DNA of 64,000 nt. It comes from Phycicoccus avicenniae. GTDB lineage: Bacteria; Actinomycetota; Actinomycetes; Actinomycetales; Dermatophilaceae. The position numbers and the translations under genes were made by a program. Below are positions 20,413 through 28,223 of the stretch, piece by piece (the first letter of the stretch is position 1; every line of letters starts with the position of its first letter). The stretch covers positions 86,516-150,515 of the forward strand of contig NZ_JAGSNF010000020.1 in the NCBI RefSeq assembly GCF_018139485.1. The letters run 5' to 3'. The notes below the pieces were generated by a model. The model was given only the letters and a program-made list of their open reading frames with translations. It was not told where the DNA came from and made no database searches.

Positions 20413-21762
20413 GTGGCATCACCCCAGAACTACCTCGCCGTCATCAAGGTCGTCGGCATCGGCGGCGGCGGGGTCAACGCCATCAACCGGATGATCGAGG
20501 TCGGCCTCAAGGGCGTCGAGTTCATCGCCGTCAACACCGACGCCCAGGCGCTGCTCATGAGCGACGCCGACGTCAAGCTCGACGTGGGCCGCGAGCTGAC
20601 CCGAGGGCTCGGCGCCGGCGCCGACCCCGAGGTCGGCAAGAAGGCCGCCGAGGACCACGCGGAGGAGATCGAGGAGGTCCTCAAGGGGGCCGACATGGTC
20701 TTCGTCACCGCCGGCGAGGGCGGCGGCACCGGCACCGGCGGCGCGCCCGTCGTCGCCCGGATCGCCAAGGGTCTCGGCGCCCTGACGATCGGTGTCGTCA
20801 CCCGCCCGTTCACCTTCGAGGGTCGTCGCCGGGCGAACCAGGCGGAGTCCGGCATCACCGACCTGCGCGACGAGGTCGACACCCTCATCGTCATCCCCAA
20901 CGACCGCCTGCTGTCGATCAGCGACCGCGGCGTGTCGATGCTCGACGCCTTCCACAGCGCGGACCAGGTCCTGCTCTCCGGCGTCCAGGGCATCACCGAC
21001 CTCATCACGACCCCGGGCCTGATCAACCTCGACTTCGCCGACGTCAAGTCCGTCATGCAGGGGGCGGGGTCGGCCCTCATGGGCATCGGCTCGGCCCGCG
21101 GCGAGGACCGCGCCGTCCAGGCGGCCGAGCTCGCGATCTCCAGCCCGCTGCTCGAGGCGAGCATCGACGGCGCGCACGGGGTCCTGCTGTCGATCCAGGG
21201 CGGCAGCGACCTCGGGCTCTTCGAGATCAACGAGGCCGCCCGGCTCGTCCAGGAGGCGGCCCACCCAGAGGCCAACATCATCTTCGGCGCGGTCATCGAC
21301 GACGCCCTCGGCGACGAGGTGCGGGTCACCGTCATCGCGGCCGGCTTCGACGGCGGCGCCCCCCAGCGCAAGGCCGACGACCGGGCCCTCGGCACGATCC
21401 AGGGGCGCCCCGTCCCGCCGGCGGTCCCGCCGGCCCCGGGTGGTGGGGCGGCCGCGCCGTCGACGCCCGCCGCGCCGCCGAGCCCCGGCCAGGCCCCGGG
21501 CGGAGCCGTCCCGCCGCCCGCGCCCACGCAGCCCGCCACCGAGCGGCCGGCGACCGCGCAGCCCGCCCCCGCCGCGGCGCCCCCCGCGACCCCCGTCCCG
21601 CCGCGCGTGGAGCCCTCGTCCGCGCCCACCCCCGAGGAGGAGTCCCCGGTGCGGACCGAGCGCGAGTCCTCCGCCCCCGAGCCGGCGCGCACCCAGCAGC
21701 CGCCGCGCACGGTGACGTTCGACAGCGACGACGACCTCGACGTCCCCGACTTCCTCAAGTGA
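20413..21762 (+). CDS. ftsZ: Cell-division GTPase FtsZ
   Basis: A 449-residue tubulin homologue. Signatures: [15 protein letters not shown], the GTP-binding loop [12 protein letters not shown], the T7 synergy loop [11 protein letters not shown], and the GTPase domain ending near DGGAPQRK. The linker is long (about 110 residues) and very rich in Pro and Ala. The C-terminal peptide [11 protein letters not shown] is the conserved tail that binds FtsZ partners such as SepF. The GTG at 20413 has AAGGAAGG just upstream. FtsZ builds the division ring; sepF is four genes downstream. Confidence 0.98.
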   Translation: MASPQNYLAVIKVVGIGGGGVNAINRMIEVGLKGVEFIAVNTDAQALLMSDADVKLDVGRELTRGLGAGADPEVGKKAAEDHAEEIEEVLKGADMVFVTAGEGGGTGTGGAPVVARIAKGLGALTIGVVTRPFTFEGRRRANQAESGITDLRDEVDTLIVIPNDRLLSISDRGVSMLDAFHSADQVLLSGVQGITDLITTPGLINLDFADVKSVMQGAGSALMGIGSARGEDRAVQAAELAISSPLLEASIDGAHGVLLSIQGGSDLGLFEINEAARLVQEAAHPEANIIFGAVIDDALGDEVRVTVIAAGFDGGAPQRKADDRALGTIQGRPVPPAVPPAPGGGAAAPSTPAAPPSPGQAPGGAVPPPAPTQPATERPATAQPAPAAAPPATPVPPRVEPSSAPTPEEESPVRTERESSAPEPARTQQPPRTVTFDSDDDLDVPDFLK

Positions 21763-21766
21763 CGTG

Positions 21767-21801
21767 CCGCCCCGGGGCGGGCCGGGCGACCGGTCCGCCC
21801 C
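21767..21801 (+). terminator. GC-rich hairpin after ftsZ
   Basis: GGGGCGG (21774-21780) and CCGCCCC (21795-21801) can pair, and CCGCCCCGGGGCGG at 21767 is itself palindromic. The position just after the ftsZ stop suits a terminator or attenuator before the pgeF promoter. Confidence 0.55.
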
Positions 21802-21811
21802 GCGGCGCGTC

Positions 21812-21817
21812 TACGGT
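21812..21817 (+). promoter_or_regulatory. -10 element for a leaderless pgeF transcript
   Basis: TACGGT lies 6 bases before the GTG at 21824, which favours that start over the ATG at 21764 that would sit inside the terminator hairpin. Confidence 0.55.
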
Positions 21818-21823
21818 GGGTCC

Positions 21824-22528
21824 GTGATCGTCTGGGAGCGTCGAGACGCCGGCGTCCGCCGTGCCGTCACCGGCCGCGCCGGTGGGGTGAGCACGGGGGA
21901 GAAGGCCGGGCTCAACCTCGCCCGGCACGTCGGCGACGACCCCGGTGCGGTCGCCGAGAACCGCCGCCGACTCGCGGGCGCGGTCGGGGTGCCGGTCGTC
22001 TACATGGACCAGTGCCACGGCGCCGACGTCGCCGTCGTCGACCGGGTGCCCGAGACCGCCCCGTCCTGCGACGCCCTCGTCACGACCGCGGGCGACCTCG
22101 CCCTCGCGGTGCTCGTCGCCGACTGCGTCCCCGTCCTGCTGTCGGGGGACGGCGTCGTCGGCGCCGCGCACGCCGGGCGGCCCGGCCTGCTCGCGGGCGT
22201 GGTGCCCGCCGTCGTCGCCGCGATGCGCGGGGCGGGCGCACGACGCATCGACGCCGTCGTCGGACCCTCCGTGTGCGGGCGCTGCTACGAGGTCCCGGCG
22301 ACGATGCGCGACGAGGTCGCGGCCGCGCACCCGGTCTCCGCGACGGTGTCGTGGACCGGGACGCCGGCGCTGGACGTCGGCGCGGGCGTCGTCGCCGCCC
22401 TGCGAGGGCTCGACGTCGAGGTCACCTGGGTGCCCGGCTGCACGCGCGAGCGGGACGACCTGCACTCGCACCGGCGCAGCCACGGCGAGGGCCGCTTCGC
22501 CGGCGTCGTCCGCCGGGAGGCGTCGTGA
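21824..22528 (+). CDS. pgeF: Multicopper-oxidase-fold purine nucleoside phosphorylase / peptidoglycan-editing factor family (YlmD/YfiH)
   Basis: A 234-residue member of the DUF152/YfiH family. Metal/substrate residues are in YMDQCHGADV, VADCVPVLL, GAAHAGRPGLLAGV and GPSVCGRCYEVP. Members have adenosine deaminase and purine nucleoside phosphorylase activity, and E. coli YfiH affects the peptidoglycan amino-acid composition. The family usually has AHAGWRG or AHAGRRG; here it is AHAGRPG. It lies between ftsZ and yggS, the standard location, and its stop overlaps the yggS GTG. Confidence 0.9.
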   Translation: MIVWERRDAGVRRAVTGRAGGVSTGEKAGLNLARHVGDDPGAVAENRRRLAGAVGVPVVYMDQCHGADVAVVDRVPETAPSCDALVTTAGDLALAVLVADCVPVLLSGDGVVGAAHAGRPGLLAGVVPAVVAAMRGAGARRIDAVVGPSVCGRCYEVPATMRDEVAAAHPVSATVSWTGTPALDVGAGVVAALRGLDVEVTWVPGCTRERDDLHSHRRSHGEGRFAGVVRREAS

Positions 22529-23220
22529 CCGACCGCAGGGCGGAGCTCGCGGAGCGGCTCGAGCGGGTCCGTGCCCGGGTCGAGGCGGCGCGCGCCGACG
22601 CCGGGCGCGAGGACCCCGTCACGGTCGTCGCGGTGACCAAACGCTTCCCGGCCTCGGACCTCGACCTCCTCGCCGACCTCGGCGTCGTCGACGTCGGCGA
22701 GAACCGGGACCAGGAGGCCTCGGCGAAGCTTCCCGACGTCGCGCGCCGGGCCGACCTCACGGTGCACTTCGTCGGTCAGGTCCAGACCAAGAAGGCCGGG
22801 TCGGTCGTCGGCTACGCCGACGTCGTCCACTCGCTCGACCGGGCCAAGCTCGCCGGGGCGCTCGACCGGGCGGCGGAGCGGCACGGGACGGTCCTCGACG
22901 TCCTCCTCCAGGTCGGCCTCGACACCTCGGGCGAACGCGGCGGGGTCGCCCCCGACGACCTCGGCCGGCTCGCCGACGAGGTGGGCGCGCTCGCACACCT
23001 GCGGCTACGGGGACTCATGGCCGTCGCACCGCGCGAGGGGGCGCCTCGCGCGGCGTTCGCCCGCCTGCACGACCTCTCGCAGCGGCTGCGCGCGGACCAC
23101 CCGGAGGCGGGGTGGATCTCGGCCGGGATGAGCGGCGACCTCGAGGACGCCGTCGCCGAGGGCGCGACACACCTGCGTGTCGGGTCCGCAATCCTCGGAT
23201 CTCGTGAGTCACACCGGTAA
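22525..23220 (+). CDS. yggS: PLP homeostasis protein YggS/PROSC family
   Basis: A 231-residue PLP-binding TIM-barrel-like protein. The PLP lysine is in VVAVTKRFP; further motifs are [20 protein letters not shown] (usually HFIGxLQxNK), [20 protein letters not shown] and the phosphate-binding end [14 protein letters not shown] with [12 protein letters not shown]. The family controls free pyridoxal phosphate and amino-acid homeostasis and is not an enzyme in the usual sense. The GTG at 22525 overlaps the pgeF stop. Confidence 0.94.
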   Translation: MTDRRAELAERLERVRARVEAARADAGREDPVTVVAVTKRFPASDLDLLADLGVVDVGENRDQEASAKLPDVARRADLTVHFVGQVQTKKAGSVVGYADVVHSLDRAKLAGALDRAAERHGTVLDVLLQVGLDTSGERGGVAPDDLGRLADEVGALAHLRLRGLMAVAPREGAPRAAFARLHDLSQRLRADHPEAGWISAGMSGDLEDAVAEGATHLRVGSAILGSRESHR

Positions 23221-23276
23221 CTTCGGTCACGATCGCACGGCACCGGCAGGCGGGGCCACGAACCGAGGAGCACGTG

Positions 23277-23747
23277 ATGTCTGGCGCGCTGAAGAAGACG
23301 ATGGTGTACCTGGGCCTCGCCGAGGACCAGGGCCGCTACGACGACGAGTACTACGACTACGACGACCAGCACGAGGCGGAGGACCGCCCCGAGCACCACG
23401 CCGAGGTCACGCCCCTGCCGACCCGCCGCACGATGGCCGAGGTCGTGCGCCAGCCCGAGGCCGGCAGCGTCTCGCGGATCACGACGATCCACCCGCGGAC
23501 GTACAACGAGGCCAAGACGATCGGCGAGAGCTTCCGCGGCGGGGTCCCGGTCATCATGAACCTCACCGACATGAGCGACTCCGACGCCAAGCGGCTCGTC
23601 GACTTCGCCGCCGGCCTCGTCTTCGGTCTGCACGGCAGCATCGAGCGCGTGACGTCCAAGGTCTTCCTGCTCTCGCCCGAGACCGTCGAGGTCAACGCGG
23701 AGGAGGGCGCCCCGCCCGCCGGGCGCGGCGTCTTCAACCAGAGCTGA
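23277..23747 (+). CDS. sepF: Cell-division protein SepF
   Basis: A 156-residue protein with an N-terminal amphipathic helix ([16 protein letters not shown]) that would bind membrane, an acidic Tyr/Asp-rich linker (about residues 20-40) and the C-terminal SepF/DUF552 domain ([55 protein letters not shown]). In actinobacteria, which lack FtsA, SepF tethers FtsZ to the membrane. Both GTG (23274) and ATG (23277) are possible; ATG is chosen for its distance from GAGGAG. Confidence 0.95.
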   Translation: MSGALKKTMVYLGLAEDQGRYDDEYYDYDDQHEAEDRPEHHAEVTPLPTRRTMAEVVRQPEAGSVSRITTIHPRTYNEAKTIGESFRGGVPVIMNLTDMSDSDAKRLVDFAAGLVFGLHGSIERVTSKVFLLSPETVEVNAEEGAPPAGRGVFNQS

Positions 23748-23796
23748 GCCGGACCCGCCGCCCACGCCCCCGGGCGAGTAGGCGAGACTTCGTCCC

Positions 23797-24087
23797 ATGC
23801 AGCTGATCTTCGGCCTCCTCGCCTTCGTGGTCTTCCTGTACCTCGTCGTGCTCATCGGGCGGCTGGTGTTCGACTGGATCCGGATGTTCGCCCGGGACTG
23901 GCGGCCGCGCGGGCCGGTGCTCCTCGTCGCCGAGCCCGTGTACACGCTGACCGACCCGCCGCTCAACGCGCTCCGCCGCGTCATCCCGCCGCTGCGGCTG
24001 GGCGGGATCTCGCTCGACCTGTCCTTCATCGTGCTCTTCCTCGCGGTCGTCATCCTGCGCTCGGTCTTCACCGGGCTGGCGCAGTAG
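23797..24087 (+). CDS. YggT family membrane protein
   Basis: A 96-residue protein with two membrane-spanning parts (IFGLLAFVVFLYLVVLIGRL at the N-terminus; LDLSFIVLFLAVVILRSV at the C-terminus) and the YggT-family motif EPVYTLTDPPLNALRRVIPP between them. YggT proteins sit between sepF and divIVA in many Gram-positive bacteria and are linked genetically to division or osmotic adaptation, but the molecular role is unknown. Confidence 0.9.
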   Translation: MQLIFGLLAFVVFLYLVVLIGRLVFDWIRMFARDWRPRGPVLLVAEPVYTLTDPPLNALRRVIPPLRLGGISLDLSFIVLFLAVVILRSVFTGLAQ

Positions 24088-24094
24088 GACCGGG

Positions 24095-24138
24095 GACCGG
24101 ACCCGTCCGACCGCCTGCGGACCGGGTCACGTCCGGTC
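24095..24138 (+). terminator. Hairpin after yggT
   Basis: GACCGGAC (24095) pairs with GTCCGGTC (24131), with an inner GTCCG/CGGAC stem. It lies between yggT and the wag31 promoter. Confidence 0.5.
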
Positions 24139-24167
24139 ACACCTGTCACGTGGGCCCCGTCATCGTC

Positions 24168-24173
24168 TAGGCT
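24168..24173 (+). promoter_or_regulatory. -10 element upstream of wag31
   Basis: TAGGCT with a weak -35 (TGTCAC at 24144, 18-base spacer) would start a transcript with a leader of about 75 bases, unlike the leaderless starts elsewhere in the window. Confidence 0.5.
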
Positions 24174-24257
24174 GGCGTCCTTCGGTCACCCCGGACCGGT
24201 CGGAGCGCCGCGCTCGGGGACCATCGCCCGTGACCTTCGCGCCTCCAGGAGTTGCTC

Positions 24258-25727
24258 ATGGCTCTCACGCCCGAGGACGTCCTCAACAAGACGTTCACCC
24301 AGACCCAGTTCCGCCGTGGATACGACGAGCGCGAGGTCGACGACTTCCTCGACGACATCGTCGCCGAGATGCGCCGGATGCTGAAGGACCAGGACGACCT
24401 CAAGGGGGAGATGTCCCAGGCGCGCGACGGCCGCGGCATGGCCCCCGCGTCGGGCTCCGACCCGGACGCCGCCCGCGACCTCGAGGAGCTGCGCTCCAAG
24501 AACGCGACCCTCGCCGCCCGGGTCTCCGAGCTCGAGGGCACCCGCAGCGAGCTCACCGCCCGCCTCGGCGAGTACGAGAACAAGACGGGGGACAGCGAGT
24601 CCCGTGCCGCCGAGCTCCAGGGGACCCTCGCCCAGATCGAGCAGCGCAACGCCGAGCTCGAGCGCGAGCTCGAGGCGCTGCGTGGCGCCGAGGGCGACGC
24701 CGACGGCCGGGTCGCCGAGGCCGAGCGCCGCGCCTCCGAGCTCGAGCACCACGCGACCCAGATCGAGCGTCACGCGGGCAGCCTCGAGGAGCAGGTCCGT
24801 GACCTCGAGGGACAGCTGCAGGAGGCCCGCAGCCAGGCCCAGGCCGCCGCGGGCGAGCGGGAGGAGGCCGGCGCCGCCGAGTCCGAGCGGGTCGCCACCC
24901 TCGAGGCCCGTCTCCAGGAGATGGAGCAGCGCGCCGGGGAGGACTCCGAGGCCGCGCAGCAGCGGGCCCAGGAGGCCGAGCAGCGGCTCGCCGAGGCCGA
25001 GTCCCGGGCCCAGGAGGCCGAGCAGCGCGTCGCCGACGCCGAGGCCCGCGCCCAGGACGCCGAGCAGCGCGCCACGCAGGCCGAGCAGTCCGCCGCGCAG
25101 GGCGAGGACTCCTCCGTCGGGGCGGCCGCGCTGGCCGGTACCGGTGGCGGTGCGAGCGCCGCCGGTGTCATCGCCCTCGCGCAGCGGCTCCACGACGAGC
25201 ACGTCGCCGCCGGTGAGAGCAAGCGCGACGAGCTCGTCTCGACAGGTCAGGCCAAGCACGACGAGCTGCTCGGCACCGCCCAGCGGCGCCACGACGAGCT
25301 CGTGTCGACGGCGCAGGCCAAGCACGACGAGCTGGTCTCCACCGGTCAGGCCAAGCACGACGAGCTGGTCGCCACCGGCCAGGCCCAGCACGACGAGATG
25401 GTCACCTCGGGGACGAGCCAGCGGGACGAGATGATCGGGACCGCGACGACCCAGCGGGACGAGATGCTCACCGAGGCCCGGGAACGCTCGACCGGCATGG
25501 TGGCCGAGGCGCAGCAGAAGAAGGCCTCGATCCTCGAGGAGCTCGGCCGCGAGCGCGGGCTGCTCGAGCGCAAGATCGACGAGCTGCGGGGCTTCGAGCG
25601 GGACTACCGCAGCCGCCTGCACGACTACATCCAGGCCCAGCTGTCCGACCTCAAGAACGTCGGTCAGGACGAGGACGGGTCCGCCGAGGCCGGCGCCGAG
25701 GAGCCCCAGCGGGAGCACCAGAGCTGA
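24258..25727 (+). CDS. wag31: DivIVA-family polar growth scaffold, extended coiled coil
   Basis: A 489-residue protein. The N-terminal DivIVA domain (MALTPEDVLNKTFTQTQFRR, then YDEREVDDFLDDIVAEM) senses negatively curved membrane and recruits polar wall machinery. The rest is a very long coiled coil: 14-residue units such as QEAEQRLAEAESRA (about 24958-25092), a short Gly/Ala break (ALAGTGGGASAAG), and then eight 11-residue repeats of the KHDELVSTGQA type (residues 321-408). Typical Wag31 proteins are about 260-300 residues, so this one is considerably longer. ATG 24258 is preferred over 24252 because MALTPEDV is the family start. Confidence 0.93.
   Translation: MALTPEDVLNKTFTQTQFRRGYDEREVDDFLDDIVAEMRRMLKDQDDLKGEMSQARDGRGMAPASGSDPDAARDLEELRSKNATLAARVSELEGTRSELTARLGEYENKTGDSESRAAELQGTLAQIEQRNAELERELEALRGAEGDADGRVAEAERRASELEHHATQIERHAGSLEEQVRDLEGQLQEARSQAQAAAGEREEAGAAESERVATLEARLQEMEQRAGEDSEAAQQRAQEAEQRLAEAESRAQEAEQRVADAEARAQDAEQRATQAEQSAAQGEDSSVGAAALAGTGGGASAAGVIALAQRLHDEHVAAGESKRDELVSTGQAKHDELLGTAQRRHDELVSTAQAKHDELVSTGQAKHDELVATGQAQHDEMVTSGTSQRDEMIGTATTQRDEMLTEARERSTGMVAEAQQKKASILEELGRERGLLERKIDELRGFERDYRSRLHDYIQAQLSDLKNVGQDEDGSAEAGAEEPQREHQS
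25218..25481 (+). repeat. Eight tandem 33-bp units encoding hendecad repeats in wag31
   Basis: Each 33-base unit encodes an 11-residue repeat with consensus (A)KHDELVSTGQ; later units vary (QHDEMVTSGT, QRDEMIGTAT). The regular 11-residue period is that of a hendecad, right-handed coiled coil. Confidence 0.9.
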
Positions 25728-25737
25728 ACGGTCGGTG

Positions 25738-25779
25738 AACGACGAGGGGTCCGGGCACCAACCCGGGCCCCTCGTCGTT
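25738..25779 (+). terminator. Strong intrinsic-type terminator after wag31
   Basis: An 18-base-pair stem (arms 25738-25755 and 25762-25779, one wobble) with a 6-base loop begins 10 bases after the wag31 stop and closes the dcw region. Confidence 0.9.
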
Positions 25780-25894
25780 GTCCCAGCGCAGGTCACCGGC
25801 GTTTCCTGCGTTGAGGTGCCGCCCGGCACCCCGTATCCTCCACGAACCGACCGAGCCGCCAGGGCTCGGTCGACCCGCGAAAGGGTTGCACTGC

Positions 25895-26641
25895 ATGGCT
25901 GTGAAGCGTGCCGTCGATGCGGCGAAGCGGACGACGTCCAAGGCCTCCTCGGCCACCGCGTCCGCCGCCCGGAAGACGGCTGGGTCGGCGAAGAAGACCT
26001 CCACGTCGAAGGCGTCGCCGAGCACGACCCGGGGCGCGACGTCCTCGGGGTCCACGAAGGACGAGCCGGCGAGGAAGGCGACGCCGGCGAAGAAGTCGGC
26101 GTCCGCGGCCAAGCCCGCGAAGCAGGCCAAGCCCGCCAAGCCGGCCAAGCCCGCCAAGCAGGCCAAGCCGGCGAAGCAGGCCAGGCCCGCCAAGCAGGCC
26201 AAGCCCGCGAAGGCGGCCAAGCCGGCGAGGAAGGCGAGCGTGTCGCCCGCCTCCCTGCCGGTCCGCGACGGCGAGTCCAAGTGGACCGCGGGCGAGGTCA
26301 AGGAGATCCGCAACGAGCTCGAGCACGACGTGGAGCAGCTGCGCGAGGAGCTGCAGCACGCCCGCAGCGACATCGTCGACCTCATGCGCGACTCCGGTGA
26401 CGGCGCCGGCGACGACCAGGCCGACGCCGGCGCGAAGACCTACGAGCGCGAGCAGGAGATCTCGCTGGCGAACAACGCCTGGGAGATGCTCGAGCAGACC
26501 GAGCACGCCCTGGAACGCCTCGAGACCGGTACGTACGGCACCTGCGAGTCCTGCGGCAACCCCATCGGCAAGCTCCGCCTCCAGGCGGCGCCCCGGGCGA
26601 CCCTGTGCATGTCGTGCAAGACGCAGCAGGAGCGCCGCTGA
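25895..26641 (+). CDS. TraR/DksA-type zinc-finger protein with histone-H1-like Lys/Ala/Pro tail
   Basis: A 248-residue protein in two parts. Residues 1 to about 115 are almost only Lys, Ala, Pro, Ser and Thr; residues about 70-114 repeat PAKQAK/PAKPAK units like a histone H1 C-terminal tail. The second half is a TraR/DksA-type domain: a helical hairpin (VKEIRNELEHDVEQLREEL) and a C4 zinc finger with CESCGNPIG and CMSC. DksA proteins bind RNA polymerase through the secondary channel; the basic tail should bind nucleic acid nonspecifically. ATG 25895 is preceded by GAAAGGG. The 3' end overlaps the favoured lspA start region. Confidence 0.88.
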   Translation: MAVKRAVDAAKRTTSKASSATASAARKTAGSAKKTSTSKASPSTTRGATSSGSTKDEPARKATPAKKSASAAKPAKQAKPAKPAKPAKQAKPAKQARPAKQAKPAKAAKPARKASVSPASLPVRDGESKWTAGEVKEIRNELEHDVEQLREELQHARSDIVDLMRDSGDGAGDDQADAGAKTYEREQEISLANNAWEMLEQTEHALERLETGTYGTCESCGNPIGKLRLQAAPRATLCMSCKTQQERR

Positions 26642-27195
26642 CCTCGGCCGAGCCCTCGCCGTCCGCGTCGTCCACCTCCGTGGACGGCGGGCGGTTCGGC
26701 CCGCGTACCCTCCTGGCCGCCGTCGCCCTCGTCGTCCTCGTCCTCGACCAGGTGACGAAGGTCGCGGCGCTCGCGACGCTCACCCCCGGGGAGCCGGTCG
26801 ACCTCGTCGGGTCGTGGATCCGTCTCAACATCATCCGCAACCCCGGGGCCGCGTTCTCGCTCGGCGACGACGCGACGTGGGTGCTGACGATCCTCTCGCT
26901 CGCCATCCTCGTCGGTGTGCTCGTCGCGGCGCGTCGGGTCGGCGACCGCACGTGGGGCGTCACCCTCGGACTGCTCCTCGGCGGGGCGGTCGGCAACCTC
27001 GTCGACCGCTTCGCCCGCGAACCGGGACCCGGACGGGGGCACGTCGTCGACTTCATCGACTACTTCGGCCTCTTCGTCGGCAACGTCGCGGACATCGCCA
27101 TCGTCCTCGCCGCCGGGGTCGTCATGGTCCTCGCGCACCGGGGCGTCCCGCTCGGTCCGGGGTCGGGTCGCCACGAGGCGAACGCCGATGACTGA
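26605..27195 (+). CDS. lspA: Prolipoprotein signal peptidase (signal peptidase II)
   Basis: About 196 residues with four TM helices. The catalytic aspartates lie in [11 protein letters not shown] and VVDFIDYFG...NVADIAI; LDQVTKV and [12 protein letters not shown] are the other family boxes. It cleaves lipoprotein signal peptides after lipid modification. The start is uncertain: GTG 26605 and GTG 26614 lie inside the upstream zinc-finger gene, and GTG 26680 would give a shorter protein with less tail. The end overlaps the pseudouridine synthase gene by 8 bases. Confidence 0.93.
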   Translation: MHVVQDAAGAPLTSAEPSPSASSTSVDGGRFGPRTLLAAVALVVLVLDQVTKVAALATLTPGEPVDLVGSWIRLNIIRNPGAAFSLGDDATWVLTILSLAILVGVLVAARRVGDRTWGVTLGLLLGGAVGNLVDRFAREPGPGRGHVVDFIDYFGLFVGNVADIAIVLAAGVVMVLAHRGVPLGPGSGRHEANADD

Positions 27196-28123
27196 CCCGA
27201 TGACCGACCAGCGCACCGTCCTCGTGCCCGACGGTCTCGAGGGCGAGCGGGTCGACGCGGCGATGGCCCGGCTCTTCGGGCTCTCCCGCACCCGGGCCGC
27301 GGACCTCGCCGCCGCCGACGAGGTGAGCGTCAACGGGGCGGTCGTCGGCAAGAGCCACCGGGTCAGCGCGGGCGACATGCTCGAGGTCGCCCTGCCGTCC
27401 GGGCCCGCGAGCCCGAGCCTCGAGGTCGTCGCCGAGCCGGTCCCCGGGATGCGGGTCGTCCACGACGACGACGACGTGGTCGTCGTCGACAAGCCGGTGG
27501 GGGTCGCGGCGCACCCGAGCGTCGGCTGGCGCGGCCCCAACGTCCTCGCCGGTCTCAAGGCCGCGGGCTACCGGATCGCGACGAGCGGCGCCAGCGAGCG
27601 CCAGGGCATCGTGTCCCGGCTCGACGTCGGCACCTCCGGCCTCATGGTCGTGTGCAAGAGCGAGCGGGCCTACTCCCTGCTCAAGCGGGCCTTCAAGGAG
27701 CGGCGGGTCGACAAGACCTACCGCACCCTCGTCCAGGGGCTGCCCGACCCCGTCGAGGGCACGATCGACGCCCCGATCGGCCGCCACCCGGGCCACGACT
27801 ACAAGTTCGCCGTCATGGACTCCGGCAAGCACGCGGTGACGCACTACGAGCTGCTCGAGGCCTTCCGGCACGCGAGCCTGCTCGAGATCCACCTCGAGAC
27901 CGGCCGCACCCACCAGATCCGCGTCCACATGGCCGCGGTCCGCCACCCCTGCGTCGGCGACCCGCTCTACGGCGCGGACCCCACCCTGGCCCGCCGGCTC
28001 GGGCTGGAGCGGCAGTGGCTGCACGCGACCGGCCTCGGCTTCGAGCACCCCGGCTCGGGGGAGTGGGTCACCTTCGGGAGCACCCTCCCGCAGGACCTGC
28101 AGACCGCCCTCGACCGGCTCTGA
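27188..28123 (+). CDS. RluD-type 23S rRNA pseudouridine synthase family
   Basis: A 311-residue RluA/RluD-family enzyme. An N-terminal S4 RNA-binding domain ([22 protein letters not shown], then [18 protein letters not shown]) precedes the catalytic domain. The catalytic Asp is in [15 protein letters not shown], where most relatives have HRLD. Other boxes are [36 protein letters not shown] and GDPLYG. The lspA-rluD pairing is conserved in many bacteria. ATG 27188 is chosen; ATG 27200 is an alternative. Confidence 0.92.
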   Translation: MTDPMTDQRTVLVPDGLEGERVDAAMARLFGLSRTRAADLAAADEVSVNGAVVGKSHRVSAGDMLEVALPSGPASPSLEVVAEPVPGMRVVHDDDDVVVVDKPVGVAAHPSVGWRGPNVLAGLKAAGYRIATSGASERQGIVSRLDVGTSGLMVVCKSERAYSLLKRAFKERRVDKTYRTLVQGLPDPVEGTIDAPIGRHPGHDYKFAVMDSGKHAVTHYELLEAFRHASLLEIHLETGRTHQIRVHMAAVRHPCVGDPLYGADPTLARRLGLERQWLHATGLGFEHPGSGEWVTFGSTLPQDLQTALDRL

Positions 28124-28212
28124 CAGGGGTCGGGTCCGGGTCGCGGGGCCCGCTCCGGGCCGCCGCGCGCGACACGGTCGGCGACACGCCGAGGGGTGTC
28201 CCCGGGCCCACC

Positions 28213-28218
28213 TAGGAT
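28213..28218 (+). promoter_or_regulatory. -10 element for a (near-)leaderless dnaE transcript
   Basis: TAGGAT lies 5 bases before the GTG at 28224 and 8 before the ATG at 28227. Either codon could be the leaderless start. Confidence 0.55.
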
Positions 28219-28223
28219 GGCCC

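Noticed and set aside
25218..25481. CRISPR-like or mobile repeat in wag31
   Set aside because: The 33-bp units are in frame and encode a regular 11-residue coiled-coil repeat.
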